Positions 40,218-50,137 of a DNA stretch of 64,000 nucleotides are shown in pieces. The position numbers and the translations under genes are program-made. The notes under the pieces were generated by a model. That model ran no database searches and was not told the origin of the DNA. It worked only from the letters and a program-made list of their open reading frames with translations. This DNA is from Vibrio taketomensis (GTDB taxonomy: Bacteria > Pseudomonadota > Gammaproteobacteria > Enterobacterales > Vibrionaceae), in assembly GCF_009938165.1 (NCBI RefSeq), contig NZ_AP019649.1, positions 2,604,001 to 2,668,000 of the forward strand, read 5' to 3'. Each line of letters starts with the position of its first letter. Position 1 is the first letter of the stretch.

Positions 40218-41473
40218 AAGCCACTCTGTTACTCGCTTGGAAAAGCGTCAATAATCGCCGCTTAACCGCTTTTCTTACCATCCTCACCGTTGCTGTGTCT
40301 TTAGTACTGCTACTTGGGGTTGAACGTATTCGTACGCAAGCAAAAACCAGCTTTGCCAATACGATTTCCGGTACCGACTTAATCGTTGGAGGACGCTCTG
40401 GACAGGTTAATTTACTGCTTTATTCGGTATTTCGCATTGGTAATGCGACCAACAATATTGACTGGAAGAGCTTTGAGGAATTCAGCCAACATCGCTCGGT
40501 AAAATGGACCATTCCGCTATCGCTGGGGGATTCTCATAAAGGCTTCCGTGTTCTCGGTACCAATCATAGCTACTTCGAACATTATCGATTCGGTAATAAA
40601 CAGCCTCTGGAACTTGCCCAAGGCAAGCCATTTAATGGTTTATTTGAGGCGGTGATCGGTTCAGATGTGGCGAAAAAACTCGGCTATCATATCGGCAGTG
40701 AAATCATCATTGCGCATGGCATTAGTGATGTTGGCTTTAGCCGTCATGACAATTTGCCATTTAAAGTGGTCGGGATATCTGCTCCGACAGGAACACCAGT
40801 CGATAAAACAGTCCATGTATCCCTTGAAGCAATTGAAGCGATCCATGTGGGATGGGAATCGGGTGCTCGTCTTGGTGCCACACCAAGTGCAGAACAATTA
40901 GAACAATACGACTTTCAACCCAAGCAAATTACCGCAATGCTGATTGGCTTAAAGTCGAGAATTCAAACTTTCGCTTTGCAACGTCAAATCAACACCTATA
41001 CCAAAGAACCCTTGAGTGCAATTCTACCCGGTGTCGCCTTACATGAATTATGGGGCATGATGTCTGTAGCAGAGCAAGCATTGATGGTGGTATCAGGCTT
41101 TGTTGTGGTCGCTGGATTGCTGGGCATGCTTTCTAGCTTGCTCACCAGTTTACAAGAACGCCGCCGAGAGATGGCAATATTGCGAGCGATGGGCGCGAGG
41201 CCAAGACACATATTCAGTTTGCTGATCCTTGAAGCCAGCGTTCTCACTGCGGTCGGTATTGTATTGGGTATTGCAGCTTTGTATGGGTTGATTGCTTTAA
41301 TTGGACCCTATGTCGCCACGCAATACGGTATTCAACTGCCTTTAATTATGTTGTCCTACCATGAACTGATGCTCATTGCTGCTGTACAATTTGCCGGCAC
41401 CATTATTGGGGTTTTCCCTGCTTTACGCGCTTACCGCCAATCGTTAAGCGATGGAATGACGATAAGAGTTTAA
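40214..41473 (+). CDS. ABC transporter permease of the zinc locus (FtsX/MacB type)
   Basis: 419 residues. One N-terminal membrane helix (about 20-37), a large periplasmic domain (about 40-280, MacB_PCD-like), then three C-terminal helices in an FtsX domain with the coupling loop SLQERRREMAILRAMGARPRHIFSL. This is the type VII ABC architecture used for mechanotransmission (MacB, LolCE, FtsX), not for classical zinc import (ZnuB). 2 bp before the DUF3299 gene. Confidence 0.88.
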   Translation: MKATLLLAWKSVNNRRLTAFLTILTVAVSLVLLLGVERIRTQAKTSFANTISGTDLIVGGRSGQVNLLLYSVFRIGNATNNIDWKSFEEFSQHRSVKWTIPLSLGDSHKGFRVLGTNHSYFEHYRFGNKQPLELAQGKPFNGLFEAVIGSDVAKKLGYHIGSEIIIAHGISDVGFSRHDNLPFKVVGISAPTGTPVDKTVHVSLEAIEAIHVGWESGARLGATPSAEQLEQYDFQPKQITAMLIGLKSRIQTFALQRQINTYTKEPLSAILPGVALHELWGMMSVAEQALMVVSGFVVVAGLLGMLSSLLTSLQERRREMAILRAMGARPRHIFSLLILEASVLTAVGIVLGIAALYGLIALIGPYVATQYGIQLPLIMLSYHELMLIAAVQFAGTIIGVFPALRAYRQSLSDGMTIRV

Positions 41474-41475
41474 CC

Positions 41476-41976
41476 ATGAAAAAAATGACTATCTTGCTAT
41501 GTATGATGTTCAGCATCGCGCTTCCTAGCGCTAGCTTTGCTAATGAAGATATTTTAACGCTAGATTGGATCGACCTGATCCCAGAGGCTGAGCGCAACCA
41601 GTTTGATTCGGTTGGTATGCCTTTGATTACTGACCATTCCGGTGGGGCGATGGAGCAATCTAAACTCGGCACCGTTCGCCAAGAGCTTAACGGCAGTGAA
41701 GTGAAAATTCCGGGTTTTGTCATTCCTTTGGAAGGGGATGATGAGAAGATCACTGAATTCTTACTCGTACCCTATTTCGGTGCTTGTATTCACGTGCCGC
41801 CGCCGCCGCCAAACCAAATTATCTATGTGAATTTTCCTTCGGGAGCACCAATTCAACAGCTTTGGGATGTGGTGTACGTGATAGGGACACTCAAGACAGA
41901 AACGCTTAACCATGAGTTAGCCGAAACCGGCTATTTGCTCGAAGGTAGTGCGATCACTGAATATGACGACTACTAG
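41476..41976 (+). CDS. DUF3299 periplasmic protein of the zinc locus
   Basis: 166 residues. Signal peptide KKMTILLCMMFSIALPSASFA. The DUF3299 (COG3495) hallmark is present: VKIPGFVIPLEGDDEKITEFLLVPYFG in parts, then ACIHVPPPPPNQIIYV with its conserved Cys, His and proline run. Function unknown; the Cys-x-His pair could bind metal. Last gene of the Zur-controlled cluster, starting 2 bp after the permease stop. Confidence 0.85.
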   Translation: MKKMTILLCMMFSIALPSASFANEDILTLDWIDLIPEAERNQFDSVGMPLITDHSGGAMEQSKLGTVRQELNGSEVKIPGFVIPLEGDDEKITEFLLVPYFGACIHVPPPPPNQIIYVNFPSGAPIQQLWDVVYVIGTLKTETLNHELAETGYLLEGSAITEYDDY

Positions 41977-42059
41977 ATTGAGTTAACAATTTAGCAACCT
42001 GTTAATCTTCTTTTTCTACACTAAGTATCTAGACAAATAAACTAGAACGGTTAGGTACA

Positions 42060-42122
42060 ATGCGAGAAGTAAGGCGATTGACAGGTGCTTTTTTAGTTTA
42101 TTATCTTCAGAAAACTTCATGA
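42060..42122 (+). CDS. Possible 20-residue small ORF
   Basis: ATG at 42060 after GGTTAGGTACA, encoding a 20-residue basic then hydrophobic peptide (starts MREVRRLTGAFLVYYL) and ending TGA. It lies in the 291-bp gap between the DUF3299 gene and the TIGR03899 gene. No support other than a weak ribosome-binding site; may be chance. Confidence 0.15.
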   Translation: MREVRRLTGAFLVYYLQKTS

Positions 42123-42267
42123 CCACCTCGCTAATTGCGATAACAACTTTAACAAATTATTATCAATTGAGGTAGCAAATTTTGCCGAGGCTTCTCACAA
42201 TAGTTTCTCTAGCCGCAACTGGTTGAACAAGGTAAAGTTATAACTCACTGTTGGCTAAGGTAATCTC

Positions 42268-43164
42268 ATGTCAGAAAGCAGCAAACCCGTCACGATTGAA
42301 TACACTCCAAACTCTGAAACGCGTAATGAGAAAAAATCGAGTTACGTAAAAGACAGCTCAAGTCGCGTTATGTATATCGCGCAAGATCACGGCCTTGACG
42401 CTTTGCTGCAAAAAGAAACGCCACAGAAAAATGCGCTTGAGCGCGCTTTGGTTCGTGAGCGCAAACGACGTGAGCAACGGCAAAAAAATCTTGAGCAAAT
42501 TCTTAAGCTCGCATTCAAATCCTGTAACGACGAAACGGCTGGAGAGCCTGACCAAGACTGGCTGTATCGATTTTTCGATATGGCTCAAGAGGTGCACAAC
42601 CCTTCGATGCAGCGCCTATGGGCACAAGTATTTAAACGCGAAGTCACCAATCCGGGATCTACTTCGATGAAAGCACTTAAAGTGCTGCACGACATGTCAC
42701 CCAAAGAGGCACAAATCCTCCAGCGAGCTGCGTCTTTGGCCTGCAGTTTTGGACATGACAATAGCCGTAAACTTCTGGTGGGCATGCGTGCTCAAGGCAG
42801 TATCTTCCAATTTGGCAAACGCACCATTACCAGCAACATCAACCTAGGTAGCTTCCAACTGCCCTACTCGAGCTTACTGGTGCTATTTGAATTAGGCTTG
42901 ATGCACGGCACCGAGCTCGAGTCAGGAGAAATTGAAGTGAATTCAGCCCTGCCACTCAATTACCAAGGTAAAGACCTATCTCTACAAGTTTTGGGGAAAG
43001 GAGTTCGCTTGCTCTACTATCGCTTCTCACCAACTGGTAACGAGTTATGTAAATTGCTGGGTAATAAACCGAACTCACAATACTACGATCAAATGGTCGC
43101 CACGTTAGGCCAGCGATTTAGCATACAAACTGAAGCTAGCACGACCATTCATCATACGGTGTAA
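42268..43164 (+). CDS. Uncharacterised protein, TIGR03899 family
   Basis: 298 residues, no signal peptide or clear membrane segment. A charged N-terminal half with coiled-coil-like ALERALVRERKRREQRQKNLEQIL pieces (about residues 50-75), then a globular part with NPSMQRLWAQVFKREVTNPGSTSMKALK and a basic stretch. Resembles TIGR03899, found in Vibrio and Shewanella, function unknown. Stands alone between the zinc locus and pgi and ends in its own terminator. I cannot assign a role. Confidence 0.7.
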   Translation: MSESSKPVTIEYTPNSETRNEKKSSYVKDSSSRVMYIAQDHGLDALLQKETPQKNALERALVRERKRREQRQKNLEQILKLAFKSCNDETAGEPDQDWLYRFFDMAQEVHNPSMQRLWAQVFKREVTNPGSTSMKALKVLHDMSPKEAQILQRAASLACSFGHDNSRKLLVGMRAQGSIFQFGKRTITSNINLGSFQLPYSSLLVLFELGLMHGTELESGEIEVNSALPLNYQGKDLSLQVLGKGVRLLYYRFSPTGNELCKLLGNKPNSQYYDQMVATLGQRFSIQTEASTTIHHTV

Positions 43165-43224
43165 GACTCAGAGGGACGCTGGGCTTAGAAAAGCTAGAAT
43201 TTAGATGTAAGAATTAAGACTCAA

Positions 43225-43256
43225 AAAAACGCCAGCGTATTATTGCTGGCGTTTTT
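43225..43256 (+). terminator. Terminator of the TIGR03899 gene
   Basis: AAAAACGCCAGC / GCTGGCGTTTTT with an 8-base loop and T run. Confidence 0.9.
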
Positions 43257-43364
43257 GTTTTCTTGGGATAACCGAATAATTGAAGCAGTACTCAACAACG
43301 CTATAACTTCAAATATACGTACCCGTCAGCAATAACCAAAATAGTTGATGTTGCAGCTAGGCGA

Positions 43365-43414
43365 CAAAAAAATGCGCCCTAGGAGCATAGAAAACTATGT
43401 GACTAGGACGCATT
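43365..43414 (-). terminator. Terminator of pgi
   Basis: Long hairpin on the minus strand: outer stem ATGCG-CCTAG / CTAGG-CGCAT with one mismatch, inner stem CATAG / CTATG with AAAA/TTTT loop, followed by seven T. Confidence 0.8.
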
Positions 43415-43453
43415 TATGCAGTCAACAACGCTGCGGCTTAAATATACAGGTTA

Positions 43454-45106
43454 TTACGCTTTGAACGCTTTAAATGCGTTGATCAAACCATTCGTCGAGC
43501 TGTCGTGTGAGTTGATTGCAGACTCATCAGCAAGTTCTGGTAGGATTTGGTTTGCTAGCTGTTTACCTAGCTCCACACCCCATTGGTCAAAGCTGAAGAT
43601 GTTTAGGATCACGCCTTGTACAAAGATCTTATGTTCGTACATTGCAATCAAGTTACCTAGTGTACGCGGAGTGATCTGTTTCACTAGGATAGAGTTGGTT
43701 GGGCGGTTACCTTCAAACACTTTGAATGGTACTAATGCCGCAGCTTCTTCTTCCGTTTTGCCTGCTTTAATAAATTCAGCTAGAACGGTTTCTGCTGTTT
43801 TACCAAACGCTAGAGCTTCAGTTTGTGCGAAGAAGTTAGACATGAGTTTTTGGTGATGGTCACCCGCTGGGTTGTGGCTGATCGCTGGTGCGATGAAGTC
43901 ACAAGGAATCAGCTTAGTACCTTGGTGGATCAATTGATAGAACGCATGCTGACCGTTAGTACCTGGTTCACCCCAGATAATTGGACCCGTTTGGTAAGTG
44001 ACTGCGTTGCCGTTACGGTCAACGTATTTACCATTTGATTCCATGTTACCTTGTTGGAAGTACGCCGCAAAACGATGCATGTACTGATCGTAAGGTAGGA
44101 TAGCTTCAGTTTCCGCGCCATGGAAGTTGTTGTACCAAATACCGATTAACGCCAAGATTACTGGAATGTTGCTTTCTAGATCGGTTGATACGAAGTGGTT
44201 ATCCATTTCATGCGCACCATCTAAAAGCTCAACAAAGTTGTCGTAGCCTACCGATAGAGCGATTGAAAGACCGATTGCTGACCATAGAGAGTAGCGACCA
44301 CCAACCCAGTCCCAGAACTCAAACATGTTGTCTGTGTCGATACCAAACTCAGATACCGCTGGCGCGTTAGTTGAAAGTGCCGCAAAGTGTTTAGCAACGT
44401 GTGCTTGATCTTGAGCAGACTCTAGGAACCAATCACGAGCAGTGTGCGCGTTAGTCATGGTTTCTTGTGTTGTAAACGTTTTAGACGCAATCAAGAACAA
44501 CGTGGTTTCTGGGTCTACTTTCTTCAATGTTTCAACGATGTGAGTACCATCAACGTTAGAAACAAAGTGCAGATTTAGGTGGTTCTTGTATGGCGCTAGT
44601 GCTTCCGTCACCATGTAAGGACCAAGGTCAGAACCGCCGATACCAATGTTCACGATATCTGTGATTGCTTTGCCTGTGTAACCTTTCCACTCACCGCCAA
44701 TTACGCGCTCAGTGAAAGATTTGATTTTTTCTAGTACCGCATTCACAGCTGGCATTACGTCTTCGCCATCCACCATGACTGGTTTATTTGAACGGTTACG
44801 CAAAGCGGTGTGCAGCACTGCACGACCTTCAGTTTGGTTGATTGCTTGACCACTGAACATCGCTTCAATTGCTGATTGAAGATCCGTTTCTTTCGCTAAA
44901 GCAAAAAGATGTTGCAACGTTTCTTGATTGATTAGGTTTTTAGAATAATCGATAAGAAGATCGTTACCAAAACGAGTAGAAAACTTATCAAAGCGTGCTG
45001 CATCGCTAGCGAACAACTCAGTTAAATCCATATCTTGAGCAGATTCAAAATGTGCTGTTAACGCTTTCCACGCTTGAGTTTGCGTTGGGTTAATATTTTT
45101 CAACAT
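43454..45106 (-). CDS. pgi: Glucose-6-phosphate isomerase
   Basis: 550 residues, normal for the long PGI type. Interconverts glucose-6-phosphate and fructose-6-phosphate. Signatures [50 protein letters not shown] (PGI signature 1) and GIILNI-type signature 2 seen as [23 protein letters not shown]. Strong codon bias. Monocistronic. The 317-bp region to yjbQ holds its promoter. Confidence 0.97.
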   Translation of the reverse strand: MLKNINPTQTQAWKALTAHFESAQDMDLTELFASDAARFDKFSTRFGNDLLIDYSKNLINQETLQHLFALAKETDLQSAIEAMFSGQAINQTEGRAVLHTALRNRSNKPVMVDGEDVMPAVNAVLEKIKSFTERVIGGEWKGYTGKAITDIVNIGIGGSDLGPYMVTEALAPYKNHLNLHFVSNVDGTHIVETLKKVDPETTLFLIASKTFTTQETMTNAHTARDWFLESAQDQAHVAKHFAALSTNAPAVSEFGIDTDNMFEFWDWVGGRYSLWSAIGLSIALSVGYDNFVELLDGAHEMDNHFVSTDLESNIPVILALIGIWYNNFHGAETEAILPYDQYMHRFAAYFQQGNMESNGKYVDRNGNAVTYQTGPIIWGEPGTNGQHAFYQLIHQGTKLIPCDFIAPAISHNPAGDHHQKLMSNFFAQTEALAFGKTAETVLAEFIKAGKTEEEAAALVPFKVFEGNRPTNSILVKQITPRTLGNLIAMYEHKIFVQGVILNIFSFDQWGVELGKQLANQILPELADESAINSHDSSTNGLINAFKAFKA

Positions 45107-45423
45107 GGTCTCTATTCCGATGTTACAGTAGGTTTTATTCCAAGATGATTAAATCGTTGGAACCCCCGGTTTTAAGCAAAAAACTGTCTAGCCTATATGT
45201 TTGGGCTTAACAAACACAAAACAAGCTAATGTAATTTTTTTTCATGATCAAATTATCGCTCAGCAATAATTCATTCACATTGAGTTAAATCATGTTCAAT
45301 TGGTTCGATAATGTTGACGATACAATGCCAAGTAATTTCAATAACCTTGTGTATCATCTAGGTTAATGCCATTAGCCTAGTTAGCTTGAGTAAAATTGCC
45401 AAATAATTCATCAAGGAAAGATT
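45107..45423. other. 317-bp divergent region between pgi and yjbQ
   Basis: AT-rich; contains the promoters of pgi and yjbQ and a 23-bp palindrome at 45358-45380. No ORF recognised. Confidence 0.5.
45358..45380. promoter_or_regulatory. 23-bp palindrome upstream of yjbQ
   Basis: CTAGG-T-TAATG-C-CATTA-G-CCTAG: arms pair perfectly except one T/G position. It lies 44-66 bp before the yjbQ ATG. Looks like an operator for a dimeric regulator, but I recognise no matching consensus. Confidence 0.4.
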
Positions 45424-45843
45424 ATGTGGTCTCAGACAACCATCTCATTAAAAGCAAAATCGCGCGGCTTTCATCTCGTTACTGATGAAATTGAGCAACA
45501 ATTACCGCAGATTAAGTCACTTTCTGTTGGTTTATTACACCTATTTATTCAGCACACTTCGGCCAGCCTAACCATTAATGAAAATGCCGATCCCACGGTG
45601 CGCAAAGACATGGAGAAACACTTCAACCATTTTGTGCCAGAACGCGCCGCCTACTACCAGCATACCTACGAAGGCGATGACGATATGCCTGCCCACATCA
45701 AAGCCTCAACCATAGGTGCAAGCCTCAGTATTCCCATTACTAAAGGACGTTTAGCTTTAGGTACATGGCAGGGCATTTACTTGGGTGAGCATCGTGACCA
45801 CGGCGGTAGCCGCCGTGTTATGGCCACCATTCAAGGTGAGTAA
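45424..45843 (+). CDS. yjbQ: YjbQ-family protein (UPF0047)
   Basis: 139 residues, cytosolic. UPF0047 signature [19 protein letters not shown] at the C terminus and [22 protein letters not shown] in the middle. E. coli YjbQ has weak thiamine-phosphate synthase activity; the true role is unclear. ATG after AAGGAAAGATT. Convergent with alr. Confidence 0.92.
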   Translation: MWSQTTISLKAKSRGFHLVTDEIEQQLPQIKSLSVGLLHLFIQHTSASLTINENADPTVRKDMEKHFNHFVPERAAYYQHTYEGDDDMPAHIKASTIGASLSIPITKGRLALGTWQGIYLGEHRDHGGSRRVMATIQGE

Positions 45844-45902
45844 CACGCTACTTACCAAGTACCAAGAACGACAAAGGGAGCCAATATGCTCCCTTTGAAT
45901 GG

Positions 45903-46979
45903 TTAGTCTGAATACACCATGTCAACACGTGGTGTCAGTTTAGTCACTAGCTCATAAGCAATAGTGCCAATATGAGCAGCCACTTCTTCTGAAGGCAATT
46001 CTTTACCCCATAAAATCGCTTCATCACCCACTTTGTCAGTCGCATCTGGGCCTAAATCGACGGTTAGCATGTCCATTGACACCCTACCTGCGATAGGTGC
46101 TTTACGACCATTGACAAATACTGGTGTACCATTTGGTGCCGTACGCGGATAACCGTCACCGTAACCAATCGCAATCACGCCAACTTTGGTGTCTCGCTCG
46201 CTAGTCCAAACACCACCATAGCCAATACTTTCGCCTTGTTTAACTTCACGAACAGCAATGATATGCGACTTTAATGTCATAACAGGTCTAAACCCGAGCT
46301 CCGCAGCAGTTTTATCAGCAAATGGCGACACGCCATACATAATAATACCCGGTCTAACCCAATCTAAGTGGCTATTAGGCCATGCCAATACACCGGCGGA
46401 CGCGGCAAGTGAACGCTCACCAGCACAGCCATCCGTCAATGAACGAAACAGCTCAATCTGCTCATGAGTGGTCGCTTTTTCTAGCTCATCGGCACAAGCG
46501 AAATGACTAATATAACGCAGTGGTTTCGCAACATTATCGCAAGCTTTCAAACGAGAGATGAATTCTTCTAGTTGCTCAGGGCGCACACCTAATCGGTGCA
46601 TGCCGCTATCAATTTTCAACCATACTCGAACCGGTGTTTCCAATTGTGTATTTTCGAGCGCTTCAAGTTGCTCGACACAGTGCACCACAGTTTGAATGTT
46701 ATTGGTCACAAGTACCGGTAAATCGCCCGGAGAGTAAAAACCTTCCAGCAACAAAATCGGGTTAACAATACCAGCTGCACGCAATTGCAATGCTTCTTCA
46801 ATACGTGCCACACCATACGCGCCCGCTTCCGTGGCGTGCTTAGCGATTTGCACCAATCCATGGCCATAACCATTGGCCTTAACCACGGCCATTATCTTGC
46901 TTTGTGGTGCGACCAATTTGAGTTGTTGAATGTTGTGCTGTAATGCGGCGAGATCAACGTGTGCGGTTGCCGCTTTCAT
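45903..46979 (-). CDS. alr: Alanine racemase
   Basis: 358 residues. PLP enzyme making D-alanine for peptidoglycan. The PLP lysine motif MAVVKANGYGHG is near residue 35; the second-subunit catalytic Tyr is in GESIGYGGVWTSERDT, followed by IAIGYGDGYPR and VSMDMLTVDL. The start is ATG 46979 (MKAATAHVDL) by family comparison; ATG 46988 is a possible alternative. The gene begins 13 bp after the dnaB stop, so dnaB-alr form an operon. Confidence 0.94.
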   Translation of the reverse strand: MKAATAHVDLAALQHNIQQLKLVAPQSKIMAVVKANGYGHGLVQIAKHATEAGAYGVARIEEALQLRAAGIVNPILLLEGFYSPGDLPVLVTNNIQTVVHCVEQLEALENTQLETPVRVWLKIDSGMHRLGVRPEQLEEFISRLKACDNVAKPLRYISHFACADELEKATTHEQIELFRSLTDGCAGERSLAASAGVLAWPNSHLDWVRPGIIMYGVSPFADKTAAELGFRPVMTLKSHIIAVREVKQGESIGYGGVWTSERDTKVGVIAIGYGDGYPRTAPNGTPVFVNGRKAPIAGRVSMDMLTVDLGPDATDKVGDEAILWGKELPSEEVAAHIGTIAYELVTKLTPRVDMVYSD

Positions 46980-46992
46980 ATAACTCATGGTG

Positions 46993-48393
46993 TTATTCAT
47001 CATCCATATCAAACGCTGTACCGGTATAGTTATCGAAACGCGAGTGTTGCCCTTGGAATGTCAGACGTACGCGACCGATTGGGCCGTTACGTTGTTTACC
47101 GATAATTATTTCGGCAGTCCCTTTCATTGTACTTTCTGGGTTATACACTTCATCACGGTAAATAAACATGATCAAGTCGGCATCTTGCTCGATAGAGCCT
47201 GATTCACGAAGATCCGAGTTTACTGGGCGTTTGTCAGCACGTTGTTCTAGGGAACGGTTTAGCTGCGAAAGCGCGACCACTGGTACGTTTAGCTCTTTCG
47301 CCAACGCTTTGAGTGAGCGAGAAATTTCCGCAATTTCTAAGGTACGGTTATCTGACATAGCTGGCACACGCATTAACTGCAGGTAGTCGACCATGATCAT
47401 TGATAAACCGCCATGCTCGCGAGCAACTCGACGGGCACGTGAACGCAATTCAGTTGGCGTTAAGCCTGAGCTGTCATCGATATACATGTTCTTCTTCTGC
47501 ATCAGAAGACCCATGGTCGACGAAATTCGCGCCCAATCCTCATCATCCAGTTGACCAGTACGAATTTTGGTTTGATCAACACGAGAAAGAGAAGCCAGCA
47601 TACGCATCATGATCTGTTCTGATGGCATCTCGAGTGAGAAAATAAGTACCGGCTTGTCTTGTTCCATCGCAGCGTTTTCGCATAAGTTCATCGCAAATGT
47701 GGTTTTACCCATCGATGGACGCGCCGCAACAATCACTAAATCGGAGCCCTGCAAACCCGCAGTCATTTTGTTTAAGTCCGTAAAACCCGTACTCACGCCA
47801 GTCACACCATCTTGTGGTGATTTGTAAAGAAGTTCGATTCGCTCTAGCGTCTTTTCAAGAATGTTGTCGACGTTCTGCGGGCCTTCACTTTCTTTAGTAC
47901 GTGACTCGGCAATGGCGAATACTTTACTCTCCGCCATATCCAGTAGGTCTTCAGAACCTCGACCTTGAGGATCGTAACCAGCATCGGCAATTTCATTCGC
48001 CACACCAATCAAATCACGTACTACTGCGCGCTCAGCAACAATATCAGCATACGCGTTAATGTTAGCGGCACTCGGCGTGTTTTTGACTAGATCAGCAAGG
48101 TAAGCAAAACCACCGACATCATCGAGGCTTTCATGCTGCTCTAAATGTTCAGAAAGTGTAATTAAGTCGAGTGGTTTACTATCTTCTAGAATGCGTTGTA
48201 CCGCTTCAAAAATAACGCGGTGTGGGCGGCTATAGAAATCACGCGCGACGACACGTTCTGCAACAGTGTCCCAACGCTCATTATCCAGCAATAGACCACC
48301 GATGACCGATTGCTCAGCTTCCAACGAATGAGGTGGAACCTTGATTGCGTCAACTTGTGCGTCTGGGGTTTTGCGTCTGCGATTATCTGCCAT
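46993..48393 (-). CDS. dnaB: Replicative DNA helicase DnaB
   Basis: 466 residues. Hexameric 5'-3' helicase of the replication fork. The N-terminal DnaG-interacting domain starts VPPHSLEAEQSVIGGLLLDNERWD. The RecA-like domain has Walker A ARPSMGKT (near 235), Walker B SMIMVDYLQLM, and LSQLNRSLEQRADKRPVNSDLRESG. No intein in the P-loop. ATG at 48393 is chosen from three close in-frame ATGs by family comparison (MADNRRRK). Followed by alr. Confidence 0.95.
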   Translation of the reverse strand: MADNRRRKTPDAQVDAIKVPPHSLEAEQSVIGGLLLDNERWDTVAERVVARDFYSRPHRVIFEAVQRILEDSKPLDLITLSEHLEQHESLDDVGGFAYLADLVKNTPSAANINAYADIVAERAVVRDLIGVANEIADAGYDPQGRGSEDLLDMAESKVFAIAESRTKESEGPQNVDNILEKTLERIELLYKSPQDGVTGVSTGFTDLNKMTAGLQGSDLVIVAARPSMGKTTFAMNLCENAAMEQDKPVLIFSLEMPSEQIMMRMLASLSRVDQTKIRTGQLDDEDWARISSTMGLLMQKKNMYIDDSSGLTPTELRSRARRVAREHGGLSMIMVDYLQLMRVPAMSDNRTLEIAEISRSLKALAKELNVPVVALSQLNRSLEQRADKRPVNSDLRESGSIEQDADLIMFIYRDEVYNPESTMKGTAEIIIGKQRNGPIGRVRLTFQGQHSRFDNYTGTAFDMDDE

Positions 48394-48578
48394 GGTCATG
48401 CTCAACTACTTTCTATGACCGATCATTATAGCGAGATTAATACGCTTGTCTTCCATTGGCTCAAAGATTGTCGGTCAGTTGCGATAATTAACTTCCCTCT
48501 GACCGATTTAGTGTGAGTTACGAATACTATTTCATGCTATTTTATTCGCCCACTAATTTAAAGACGATGAGGACCCGT

Positions 48579-49340
48579 GTGACAAAAGTTTGGTTGGCCT
48601 GTTTTGGTTTATTTAGCGCTGCTCTCGCGCACGCACAAGAAACGGAAACCACGGGTGACATTGATGTCCCATCTCCTTGGAATAGTGAGGTGGAATTCGG
48701 TTACCAAGCACACTCAGGTAATTCTGAATCAGAATCTTTAAACTCACGTATCGACGCTGAGTATATTCGTGGACGCCATCGAACAAACGGCGAGTGGAAG
48801 TTTTATCTACTTTACAAAGATGGTGAAGAAGATAAGCGCCAATCGAGTTACAGCCTACAGACGGACTATAAGCTCAGCCCCAAAACCTACCTTTACGGCA
48901 GTTTCAGCGGTATTGACTCGCGCTACAGCGCCTACTACCGAGATTATACGTTTTCTGGTGGTGTCGGTTACCAATTCACCAATACCGATACGCTACTCTT
49001 AGAAGTGGAAATTGGCCCGGGCTATCGCTATCAAGAACCGAATCTTGATGAGATCGATGATGACGATATTGTGTTCCCTGATATCGTGGAAGAGGCAATT
49101 TTCCGCGGTAAAGTGAATAGTAAATGGCAAGTCGTCGACAACCTTGCTCTGGGTGCGACGTTTACCTTAGTCAGCGGGCATAGTAACACTCGCATTGATA
49201 CCGACCTGAATGCGACCAATGCCATTACCGAAGACATCGCGCTCAAGCTCGCCTATTCTCGCCAATACCACGACCGAGTGCCAGAAGGGCTGCAAAACTC
49301 AGACAGCATCTTCTCGGTTAATTTGCTGTTTGCCTTCTAA
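48579..49340 (+). CDS. DUF481 outer-membrane beta-barrel protein
   Basis: 253 residues. Signal peptide KVWLACFGLFSAALAHA, mature QETETTGDIDVP. The DUF481 (salt-induced outer-membrane protein YdiY-like) pattern is present: WNSEVEFGYQAHSGNSESESLNSRIDA in parts, then alternating beta strands ending SIFSVNLLFAF with a terminal aromatic. I chose GTG at 48579 (AGGA at 48569-48572); ATG at 48567 is possible. Function unknown. Divergent from dnaB. Confidence 0.82.
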   Translation: MTKVWLACFGLFSAALAHAQETETTGDIDVPSPWNSEVEFGYQAHSGNSESESLNSRIDAEYIRGRHRTNGEWKFYLLYKDGEEDKRQSSYSLQTDYKLSPKTYLYGSFSGIDSRYSAYYRDYTFSGGVGYQFTNTDTLLLEVEIGPGYRYQEPNLDEIDDDDIVFPDIVEEAIFRGKVNSKWQVVDNLALGATFTLVSGHSNTRIDTDLNATNAITEDIALKLAYSRQYHDRVPEGLQNSDSIFSVNLLFAF

Positions 49341-49360
49341 ATCTCAAATTTCACGCATAA

Positions 49361-49388
49361 AAAAAGCACCTCAAAGAGGTGCTTTTAA
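49361..49388. terminator. Bidirectional terminator between the DUF481 gene and rplI
   Basis: AAAAAGCACCTC / GAGGTGCTTTT with loop AAA; A run before, T run after. Confidence 0.88.
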
Positions 49389-49408
49389 AATACGTCTTGA
49401 TACTGATA

Positions 49409-49861
49409 TTAGTCAGCAGCAACAACTTGTAGGTTAACTGTAGCGAAAACTTCAGAGTGAAGTTGAACGCTGATCTCGAACTCACCAGTTGTACGTAGAG
49501 CGCCTTCAGGAAGACGAACTTCGCTCTTAACTACAGCAACGCCAGCAGCAGTGATTGCGTCAGCGATGTCGCGAGTACCGATAGAACCGAATAGTTTACC
49601 TTCGTCACCAGCTTTAGAAGCAATTACAACTGCTTCTAGAGCGTTAACTTGCTCTGCGCGAGCTTGTGCAGCAGCTAGTTGCTCAGCAACTTTAGCTTCT
49701 AGTTCAGCACGGCGAGTTTCGAACATTTCAACGTTAGCGCCAGTTGCCATAACTGCTTTACCTTGTGGGATAAGGAAGTTACGAGCGTAGCCTGATTTTA
49801 CGTTTACTGTATCGCCAAGACCACCTAGGTTACCGATTTTATCAAGTAGAATAACTTGCAT
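49409..49861 (-). CDS. rplI: 50S ribosomal protein L9
   Basis: 150 residues. Binds 23S rRNA domain V near the L1 stalk. Starts [19 protein letters not shown] with [16 protein letters not shown], the L9 signature; a long central helix follows. Last gene of the rpsF-priB-rpsR-rplI operon. Confidence 0.97.
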   Translation of the reverse strand: MQVILLDKIGNLGGLGDTVNVKSGYARNFLIPQGKAVMATGANVEMFETRRAELEAKVAEQLAAAQARAEQVNALEAVVIASKAGDEGKLFGSIGTRDIADAITAAGVAVVKSEVRLPEGALRTTGEFEISVQLHSEVFATVNLQVVAAD

Positions 49862-49893
49862 TGTTTAATCCTCTTTCTTAATAAACCGACCGA

Positions 49894-50124
<231 letters not shown>

Positions 50125-50137
50125 CTATCTCCTGATC

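Noticed and set aside
46993..48393. Checked dnaB for an intein or insertion at the P-loop
   Set aside because: ARPSMGKTTFAMN is uninterrupted and the length is normal.
49551..49790. Plus-strand ORF inside rplI
   Set aside because: Ala/Ser-rich shadow typical of the reverse frame of a biased ribosomal gene.
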